Shown: in pieces, positions 1 through 4,696 of the stretch
Position numbering within the stretch: position 1 is the stretch's first letter
Layout: each line of letters starts with the position of its first letter
Assembly (NCBI GenBank): GCA_030608985.1
Contig: JAUWDC010000069.1
Coordinates: 1-6,578, forward strand
Origin: Desulfobia sp.
GTDB taxonomy: Bacteria; Desulfobacterota; Desulfobulbia; Desulfobulbales; SURF-16
Direction of reading: 5' to 3'
DNA length: 6,578 bases
Program-made: the position numbers and the translations under genes
The notes under the pieces: generated by a model
What the model saw: the letters and a program-made list of their open reading frames with translations, nothing else
What the model was told of the DNA's origin: nothing
Database searches by the model: none

Positions 1-1
1 C

Positions 2-454
2 CAGCAGTTTCTTAAAGAAGGACATTTGCGTTGGGATTCCCTTGGTGAATTTTGCGCCCTTGTGCCATCGTTTGAGTATATAAAAAGTACATTCAAAAAT
101 GAAACAGCCGGGCTCTTAGCAGAGACGCTTGATCAGGCAATAGGGACGTTTCTGGAGAACGAGAAGTCTCCTTCCCGCAAGGTGAATGAGCTTGATACCC
201 GGGGAAGCCATTTTTACCTCGCGTTATATTGGGCGCAGGCATTGGCTGAGCAGAATAAAGATAGTCATCTGCAGGCTCGTTTTGCAAAAGTAGCGCAGGA
301 ACTCCTTGGTCATGAGGTGAAAATTATTGACGAGTTGAATGCCGCCCAGGGACAACCGGTAGATATCGGCGGTTACTACCGATCAGATCCGGAAAAGACA
401 GTACACGCTATGCGTCCCAGTGCAACGTTTAATACAATCGTGGACGCTCTCTAA
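2..454 (+). CDS. icd: Monomeric NADP-dependent isocitrate dehydrogenase, C-terminal part (5' end outside window)
   Basis: This is the last 150 residues of a monomeric (type II) isocitrate dehydrogenase, a cytosolic TCA-cycle enzyme that oxidatively decarboxylates isocitrate to 2-oxoglutarate with NADP+. The reading frame is open from base 2, so the first TTG at 26 is an internal Leu and not a start. Recognisable family blocks are LRWDSLGEF near the left edge, [20 protein letters not shown] in the middle, YWAQALAEQ after it, and [13 protein letters not shown] followed by MRPSATFN at the C-terminus. These belong to the roughly 740-residue monomeric enzymes and not to the homodimeric Icd family. 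The frame is intact to its TAA, with no sign of decay. A strong hairpin follows directly, so the gene probably ends its transcription unit. The family call is firm; the N-terminal catalytic part cannot be inspected. Confidence 0.95.
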   Translation, partial: QQFLKEGHLRWDSLGEFCALVPSFEYIKSTFKNETAGLLAETLDQAIGTFLENEKSPSRKVNELDTRGSHFYLALYWAQALAEQNKDSHLQARFAKVAQELLGHEVKIIDELNAAQGQPVDIGGYYRSDPEKTVHAMRPSATFNTIVDAL

Positions 455-455
455 G

Positions 456-510
456 GGTAATAGTTCACCAAGGGGCTATAAGCCTTGGTAAACTCTTACC
501 TTATCTTCTT
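456..510 (+). terminator. Probable Rho-independent terminator after isocitrate dehydrogenase
   Basis: The arms 456-473 and 483-500 are complementary over 18 positions with only two mismatches and enclose a 9-base loop. An inner alternative pairs GGCT (474-477) with AGCC (481-484). A pyrimidine-rich run, TTATCTTCTT, follows at 501-510. It starts two bases after the isocitrate dehydrogenase stop codon. The stem is strong but the T run is interrupted, so the intrinsic terminator call is likely rather than certain; it could also act as an mRNA 3' stabiliser. Confidence 0.7.
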
Positions 511-531
511 CGATAAAAATCACTCAATAGT

Positions 532-2637
532 ATGGATAATACGGAAAATTTCAAATCAATATTGCTTGCTGTCCATGTTTTAACCGGAGAGGGGAGCCGG
601 TTATTTGGACAAAATTGGGAAAATGTCCTCTCTTCATTGAGAAGCACGCTTCAGAAAAATGGTTCTCAATGTCCGAGAAGCCGGGATGACCTGCTGTTAT
701 TTTCATATTCGCATCCATTCATTGCTTTAACAGACATAATTTTCATCCTCCGCACTTTAAAATCTGATTATCATAAGGCGCTTGATAATAAAGGGCTGCC
801 CATTCAATTTATCATTGATTTTTATGATGATACAGGGGGACTCTCTTTAAAACTCGACTCTGGACATGATTTCTGGTCCCTTTTAACTCCGGGTAAAATA
901 TACGTATCGGAACCATTGAAAACAGAGTGGAAGCAGCTTATGTCTGGCCGAAAACTCCCCCCTCACTCATTTCGGGAAGTGGAAAACAATCTTTTTAAGC
1001 TGACGTTTTCCTCCCTTAATATGGTTGAGTCAGATTATTTGCTTCCATGTCGTAAGCTGTTGGCTCAGGGCAACCAAAAGGAGTGCTTCTATTGCGGTTT
1101 AAAAAACCATACTGCTCAGGATTGTTCGAGCAGGTTCCTCTCTTTGGAGTCAAATTGTCTCGGAGATGTAGGTTATATCCCTTTTTCAAGGTTAAACAGT
1201 ATCTTGAAAACACTTCTCGCCAGCCAACAGAAATTAACAAAAATTTTGGTTGACGGCCTCACTGTAAAACAGATTAGAAAGAATGACGCTCTCCTGGCAG
1301 TTATAGCCTATTTTGATATTAACAAATTTTATCAGCTTCGTTTTTTATCTCATGTTGCATTCAGTAGTTCTTCAGATTGGACAGCAATGCTGAAAAGCAA
1401 ACGAATTACTAACCGTAACAAAAATCTTTTTCTTGGATTGGATTGTTTAAGAATACAAAACTACAACCTGGCTAACAGTTACCTCCAAGAAGCCTACCTC
1501 GAAAGTGGTACGCATTTTTATGCAACAATTGGGTTGGCATTTTTAGCTTTGGAGCAGGGACGAGAGGATGAAATGTTAGTCCGTCTCAAGGAGGCAAGAT
1601 CCATTGCGGTCCAGGAGAAAGAACGTGTTTATATAGAGTTGTTACTGGCACGAGGATATGAAGTGTCCGGAAAATTATGGGAGGCTACAAAAACTATAGA
1701 AGAGGTCTTGGCGTTAAAGCCGGTCCACCCTGAAATTATTTATCGACTCATACAGTTAGAAACCAAAAAAAAACGCGAGGAAGAAATTTTTCAGCAACTC
1801 CAGAAGTTGGTCACTGAATATAAAGAATTTTTCATGACTGCTCTAATGGATCCGATTTTACTTCCAATTCAAGATAAAATAGAGCCTGTTCTTCTAGAAC
1901 ACTTTCAGCAAACCCGCTCAGGAGCACAATCGTTATTAAGCCAGGCAGTGGCGAGGCTGGAAAGTATGGTTTCTTTATTAGGTGCTGAGGACAAGTCACT
2001 CTCTCCCAGTATAGAGTCCATCAATCGTCTCAAAGAGAAGTATGAACATGGGAGTTATTTTGATTATCTCGATGTTATGGATACGGCCAATGTTGAGGTT
2101 AATATTCTCAAAAGGATACGTATTGAAAAGATTGACGGTTTGCAGCGAACATTATCCCGAGCCCAGGAAAAAGAGGAAAAATTGCGGCAGTACTGGGAGA
2201 AATATCCCTACAAGTCTTTTTACAAATCATTTCCTGCTTTGCTTTCTTCGGTTCAGCAGCACCTTTTAACAGCCGGCAATTTGATAAAAGTGGCAAAAGA
2301 TGAAAATTATCGGAAGTGTTCGGAGTTTATAGGGTTGGCTGACAAAGATTTCATGATTCTTGATAGCCGGCTCGCTAAGATGGATGCTCTGCAAACTGTC
2401 ATAACAGGATTGATATACTTTCTAAAAAATCTGGCAATCACGGCTCTGTTTGTGAATCTGGTTGTCGGCTTCATGATTTTTTCTTCAGGCTCTTTACTCT
2501 CGGGAAGCGGTATTGGAGAAATGTTTTCCGGGGCCGGGAATCAGAGAACTATTTGGATTTTTGCCAACCTGCTGGTTTCACCTTTTTTGGCATTATGCGG
2601 TACTATTGCGGGGATTATTAAATCAGGAAAAAAATAG
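532..2637 (+). CDS. TPR-like membrane-anchored protein with CCHC zinc knuckle and degenerate cyclase-like N-terminus; function unknown
   Basis: I cannot assign this 701-residue protein to a named family. Residues 1-160 show an alternating strand/helix layout that resembles a class III nucleotide cyclase domain: an opening strand SILLAVHVLT, then DDLLLFSYSHPFIAL, then LPIQFIIDF, then LTPGKIYVSEPLK. The metal-binding aspartates expected of an active cyclase are not seen, so catalysis is unlikely. Residues 185-198 form a C-x2-C-x4-H-x4-C zinc knuckle. Residues about 296-430 are helical and TPR-like (paired helices around NYNLANSYLQEAYLESG and EATKTIEEVLALKP). Residues 460-620 are predominantly helical with charged stretches near 525-555. 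Two hydrophobic segments, about 630-650 and 673-696, look like membrane helices, so most of the protein is probably cytosolic and anchored at its C-terminus. ATG 532 is the only early start (a stop lies in frame at 514), but it has no clear Shine-Dalgarno sequence. The gene appears to stand alone. A scaffold or signalling role is only a guess. Confidence 0.85.
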   Translation: MDNTENFKSILLAVHVLTGEGSRLFGQNWENVLSSLRSTLQKNGSQCPRSRDDLLLFSYSHPFIALTDIIFILRTLKSDYHKALDNKGLPIQFIIDFYDDTGGLSLKLDSGHDFWSLLTPGKIYVSEPLKTEWKQLMSGRKLPPHSFREVENNLFKLTFSSLNMVESDYLLPCRKLLAQGNQKECFYCGLKNHTAQDCSSRFLSLESNCLGDVGYIPFSRLNSILKTLLASQQKLTKILVDGLTVKQIRKNDALLAVIAYFDINKFYQLRFLSHVAFSSSSDWTAMLKSKRITNRNKNLFLGLDCLRIQNYNLANSYLQEAYLESGTHFYATIGLAFLALEQGREDEMLVRLKEARSIAVQEKERVYIELLLARGYEVSGKLWEATKTIEEVLALKPVHPEIIYRLIQLETKKKREEEIFQQLQKLVTEYKEFFMTALMDPILLPIQDKIEPVLLEHFQQTRSGAQSLLSQAVARLESMVSLLGAEDKSLSPSIESINRLKEKYEHGSYFDYLDVMDTANVEVNILKRIRIEKIDGLQRTLSRAQEKEEKLRQYWEKYPYKSFYKSFPALLSSVQQHLLTAGNLIKVAKDENYRKCSEFIGLADKDFMILDSRLAKMDALQTVITGLIYFLKNLAITALFVNLVVGFMIFSSGSLLSGSGIGEMFSGAGNQRTIWIFANLLVSPFLALCGTIAGIIKSGKK
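1084..1125 (+). other. CCHC zinc-knuckle motif within the 701-residue protein
   Basis: Residues C185, C188, H193 and C198 match exactly the C-x2-C-x4-H-x4-C spacing of the zinc knuckle known from retroviral nucleocapsid and eukaryotic RNA-binding proteins. A Gly directly follows the second Cys (C-F-Y-C-G), as in many knuckles. Zinc binding is expected from the spacing; nucleic-acid binding is inference. The motif joins the cyclase-like region and the helical repeat region. Confidence 0.7.
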
Positions 2638-2708
2638 AAGGGTTGTTGTAGTATTTCCAATACCATCTTCAAGAGGACGAAGGACTTTTTACAGGAGTTC
2701 ATCATCTA

Positions 2709-2743
2709 TTGACTCTTGACAAATGTTTAATTCGGCTTATTGT
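2709..2743 (+). promoter_or_regulatory. Candidate sigma-70 promoter for the arsR-type cassette
   Basis: A perfect -35 hexamer TTGACA lies at 2716-2721 and a -10-like TATTGT (four of six consensus bases) at 2738-2743, with a 16-base spacer. A second -35-like TTGACT lies just upstream at 2709-2714. The nearest start codon downstream is ATG 2783 of the ArsR-family gene, giving an expected leader of about 33 bases. It is the best promoter match noticed in the window. Confidence 0.6.
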
Positions 2744-2760
2744 ATCGTTAAATGGCGATA
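2743..2760 (+). promoter_or_regulatory. Candidate ArsR-type operator (inverted repeat)
   Basis: TATCG at 2743-2747 and CGATA at 2756-2760 are perfect inverted arms separated by 8 bases. The element overlaps the end of the -10 hexamer and the expected transcription start, where an autorepressing ArsR dimer would commonly bind. The arms are only 5 bases long, so chance is possible. Confidence 0.35.
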
Positions 2761-2767
2761 TGGCTAT

Positions 2768-2782
2768 AAGGAGAAAGGAAGT
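2768..2782 (+). promoter_or_regulatory. Ribosome binding site that fixes the ArsR-family start at 2783
   Basis: AAGGAG at 2768-2773 lies 9 bases before ATG 2783. An earlier in-frame ATG at 2723 sits between the -35 and -10 hexamers and has no ribosome binding site, so 2783 is preferred. Confidence 0.8.
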
Positions 2783-3127
2783 ATGAAAGCATTTATTCGT
2801 GTGATGAAAGCGTTATCTGATCCCAATAGGGTCAAAATTATGAAAATGCTGGAAGCAAAAGAACTGTGTGTATGTGAGATCACGGCTATTCTTGGTCTGG
2901 CTCAATCAACTGTTTCAAAGCATCTGAAAATACTGGAAGATGCTGATTTGGTGTTTTCTTCAAGAGAAGGCGCGTGGATGAATTATAACCTCACAGAAAA
3001 TTTTGAAAATCAATACGCCGAGGTGCTTCAAAATCATTTGAAGGATTGGCTGGGGACAGATCCCCGGATACAGGATGTTCTTGCCCAGGTAAAGAGAGTT
3101 GATCGATTAAGAGTGTGTGCTGCCTGA
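2783..3127 (+). CDS. ArsR/SmtB-family metal(loid)-responsive transcriptional repressor
   Basis: This 114-residue winged-helix regulator is of normal size for the family, whose members dimerise, bind operator DNA and release it when a metal or metalloid binds. MKALSDPNRVKIMKML (residues 8-23) is the typical family opening. ELCVCEI (27-33) is the metal-site region on the helix before the recognition helix. LGLAQSTVSKHLKILEDADL (37-56) is the helix-turn-helix, and SSREGAWMNYNL (59-70) is the wing. The CVC pair is C29/C31. The third cysteine of the classical E. coli-type CVCDLC site is replaced by Thr34, and the only other cysteine is C112 near the C-terminus. The start at 2783 is set by a good ribosome binding site. 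The permease gene begins 20 bases after the stop, so the two are very probably cotranscribed and autoregulated. The ligand may be As(III) or another thiophilic ion; the sequence does not decide this. Confidence 0.93.
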   Translation: MKAFIRVMKALSDPNRVKIMKMLEAKELCVCEITAILGLAQSTVSKHLKILEDADLVFSSREGAWMNYNLTENFENQYAEVLQNHLKDWLGTDPRIQDVLAQVKRVDRLRVCAA

Positions 3128-3135
3128 TCACAGAG

Positions 3136-3147
3136 AAAGGATCAATC
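3136..3147 (+). promoter_or_regulatory. Ribosome binding site that fixes the permease start at 3148
   Basis: AAAGG at 3136-3140 lies 7 bases before ATG 3148. The alternative in-frame ATG at 3115 lies inside the end of the ArsR-family gene and would add 11 residues unlike a membrane-protein N-terminus, so 3148 is preferred. Confidence 0.7.
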
Positions 3148-4245
3148 ATGGAAAAAATATCTAATAATGGCTGTGCCTGCCACTCAGAGAGCTGTTGTCC
3201 TCCGCCTTCAATTTGGAAAAAAAATAAATCTCCGGCGGCATATATCATCTTTGGATTACTGCTAGTCGTTGTATGGTACGCCATCTACCGACAGCTTGAG
3301 CCATTTTCATTTTTTTTGACTTACAGGATTTTTGGACTGACCCATGGGAGCCATTTGGCCGAGGCTGTTCAGTTTTTTCTGTATGACACCCCTAAAGTTC
3401 TGATGCTTCTCGCCATTGTTATCTATGGTGTCGGCATTATTCGAACTTTTTTTACCCCGGAACGAACCAGGAAAATACTTGCCGGTAAAAGAGAATCTTT
3501 TGGCAATGTTCTGGCCGCACTTCTCGGTATTGTCACACCGTTCTGCTCATGCTCGGCTGTTCCACTTTTCATTGGATTTGTGACAGCTGGAGTTCCTCTT
3601 GGAGTCACTTTGTCTTTCCTGATTGCAGCTCCCATGGTCAATGAAATCGCCTTGGTCCTTCTGTATGGATTGCTGGGCTGGAAGGTGGCTGCGCTGTATC
3701 TGACCACCGGCCTGCTCATTGCGATAGTTTCAGGATGGGTTATCGGCAGGTTGGGCATGGAAAACCATATTGAAGACTGGGTCCGTGAAATGCGAGCTAA
3801 TGCCAATGATGTTCCAGATACCAATATATCATGGAATGAAAGATTTCTTCAAGGCTGGCAGGCTGTCAAAGATATTGTCGGTAAAGTCTGGATATACGTC
3901 ATTGCCGGTATCGCAGTGGGGGCGGGGATCCATGGATATGTTCCTGAAGGCTTCATGGCTTCCATAATGGGCAAGGAGGCATGGTGGAGTGTTCCTGCTG
4001 CTGTTGTTATTGGTATTCCCATGTACTCAAATGCCGCAGGAATTGTTCCGGTCATTCATGCACTGCTTGGCAAAGGCGCTGCTCTGGGGACAGTTCTGGC
4101 TTTTATGATGAGTGTGATTGCCCTTTCTCTGCCGGAAATGGTAATTCTGCGCAAAGTCCTCAAACCAAGGTTGATTGGCATCTTCATTGCTGTAGTCGGC
4201 TCCGGGATATTGATGGTCGGTTATCTTTTTAACATTATAATTTAG
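3148..4245 (+). CDS. PF03773 (ArsP/YraQ-like) permease, probable metal(loid) efflux protein
   Basis: This 365-residue inner-membrane protein belongs to the PF03773 permease family (formerly DUF318), which includes the ArsP exporters of trivalent organoarsenicals. About eight hydrophobic segments are visible, near 31-47, 83-99, 119-145, 148-173, 179-201, 247-263, 282-305 and 311-335, with a last one at 341-364. The family signature TPFCSCSAVPLF (130-141) places C133 and C135 in a membrane helix. The related motifs APMVNE (161-166) and IPMYSN (290-295) in the two halves suggest an internal duplication. The N-terminal cytosolic tail is Cys-rich (C9, C11, H12, C16, C17), suggesting metal capture. 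A hydrophilic loop of about 40 residues lies at 203-243. The gene follows the ArsR-family gene by 20 bases and precedes a CxxC thioredoxin gene, which supports export of a thiophilic substrate. The exact substrate is unknown. Confidence 0.9.
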   Translation: MEKISNNGCACHSESCCPPPSIWKKNKSPAAYIIFGLLLVVVWYAIYRQLEPFSFFLTYRIFGLTHGSHLAEAVQFFLYDTPKVLMLLAIVIYGVGIIRTFFTPERTRKILAGKRESFGNVLAALLGIVTPFCSCSAVPLFIGFVTAGVPLGVTLSFLIAAPMVNEIALVLLYGLLGWKVAALYLTTGLLIAIVSGWVIGRLGMENHIEDWVREMRANANDVPDTNISWNERFLQGWQAVKDIVGKVWIYVIAGIAVGAGIHGYVPEGFMASIMGKEAWWSVPAAVVIGIPMYSNAAGIVPVIHALLGKGAALGTVLAFMMSVIALSLPEMVILRKVLKPRLIGIFIAVVGSGILMVGYLFNIII

Positions 4246-4341
4246 TGCCTTAAGTGATCTGAAATGCCTAAAATACAGGTACTATCTGATCAAATAATTC
4301 CTTAACTTTAGCTCACTTTAGGCACGTATAACTTTAGACAC
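4245..4341. repeat. Cluster of five short repeats in both orientations between permease and thioredoxin genes
   Basis: The 126-base gap holds related copies of ACTTTAGGCAC. On the + strand they are at 4305-4316 (ACTTTAGCTCAC), 4315-4325 (ACTTTAGGCAC) and 4331-4341 (ACTTTAGACAC). On the - strand they are at 4245-4255 (read as GTGCCTTAAGT) and 4264-4274 (ATGCCTAAAAT). As a consequence, 4245-4257 pairs with 4313-4325 at 12 of 13 positions, and 4265-4272 pairs perfectly with 4317-4324; the two pairings exclude each other. The cluster begins at the last base of the permease stop codon and ends 19 bases before the thioredoxin ribosome binding site. It could be a multi-site operator, a switching leader or a processing/termination element. 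The repeats are seen; the role is inferred. Confidence 0.6.
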
Positions 4342-4360
4342 TTTTCCGGCATGTCTGGGT

Positions 4361-4371
4361 AGGAGGAGAAA
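4361..4371 (+). promoter_or_regulatory. Consensus ribosome binding site of the thioredoxin-fold gene
   Basis: A full AGGAGG lies at 4361-4366, 5 bases before ATG 4372. It is the strongest Shine-Dalgarno sequence in the window and implies efficient translation of the small protein, possibly independent of the permease. Confidence 0.85.
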
Positions 4372-4611
4372 ATGGAAATTAAAGTGTGTGGTCCTGGGTG
4401 TGCGAAGTGCACGGAAGCAGAGCAGATTGTCAAAGACGCTGTCGCTGAGACTGGTATCAAGGCTTCAATTGTGAAAGTGACGGATTTTCAGGAAATGGCA
4501 ATGCTTGGGGTACTGTCAACTCCTGCTATTGTTATTGACGGGAAGATAAAATGCGTGGGCAAGGTGCCGACAAAAAATGAAATTTCAGAATGGATTCAGA
4601 GAGGGAATTAG
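4372..4611 (+). CDS. Small thioredoxin/glutaredoxin-like protein (TM0996/MTH895 family)
   Basis: This 79-residue cytosolic protein has the fold and length of the TM0996/MTH895 redox-active disulfide family (thioredoxin_3, PF13192). The opening strand MEIKVCGPGCAKC leads into the CxxC active site C10-A-K-C13. An extra Cys at C6 gives the C-G-P-G-C-x2-C arrangement common in this family. The cis-proline loop is T50-P51 in LSTPAIVIDG, followed by the usual GK-x-x-x-x-G strand (57-63) and a C-terminal helix ending ISEWIQRGN. C61 is a fourth cysteine. These proteins often lie beside PF03773 permeases and ArsR regulators, so a role in thiol reduction or metal(loid) handover to the permease is likely, though unproven. 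The gap of 126 bases from the permease and the strong ribosome binding site suggest separate control of expression level. Confidence 0.93.
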   Translation: MEIKVCGPGCAKCTEAEQIVKDAVAETGIKASIVKVTDFQEMAMLGVLSTPAIVIDGKIKCVGKVPTKNEISEWIQRGN

Positions 4612-4645
4612 AACATAGCTGACAACTGATTGAGAAAGATTGAAA

Positions 4646-4686
4646 ATCAGCTTAAGAACTATAAGCTGATCTGCCAATTTTTGTTT
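4646..4686. terminator. Probable bidirectional terminator between convergent genes
   Basis: ATCAGCTTA at 4646-4654 pairs perfectly with TAAGCTGAT at 4662-4670 around a 7-base loop. On the - strand the stem is followed at once by TTTTC, a good terminator arrangement for the MscS gene. On the + strand TTTTTGTTT follows at 4678-4686, 7 bases from the stem, which is a looser fit for the thioredoxin gene. It lies between the two convergent stop codons (4611 and 4697). Confidence 0.6.
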
Positions 4687-4696
4687 ATCCCGCGCG

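Noticed and set aside
2667..2690. Possible terminator after the 701-residue protein (CTTC/GAAG stem followed by five T)
   Set aside because: The stem has only four Watson-Crick pairs plus one wobble around an 8-base loop and is too weak to call.
2723..2782. Earlier ATG for the ArsR-family gene, adding 20 residues
   Set aside because: It lies between the -35 and -10 hexamers and has no ribosome binding site, while ATG 2783 has AAGGAG at good spacing and begins the family-typical N-terminus.
3115..3147. Earlier ATG for the permease, overlapping the end of the ArsR-family gene
   Set aside because: No ribosome binding site, and the 11 added residues are the out-of-frame reading of the regulator's C-terminus; ATG 3148 has AAAGG upstream.
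3423..3824. 133-residue - strand open frame opposite the permease
   Set aside because: It is antisense to the conserved TPFCSCS and APMVNE blocks of a clear membrane protein; a shadow frame.
4302..4332. Possible promoter for the thioredoxin gene (TTAACT at 4302-4307, TATAAC at 4327-4332)
   Set aside because: The -35 match is poor and the 19-base spacer is long; the hexamers overlap the repeat cluster, so the match may be incidental.
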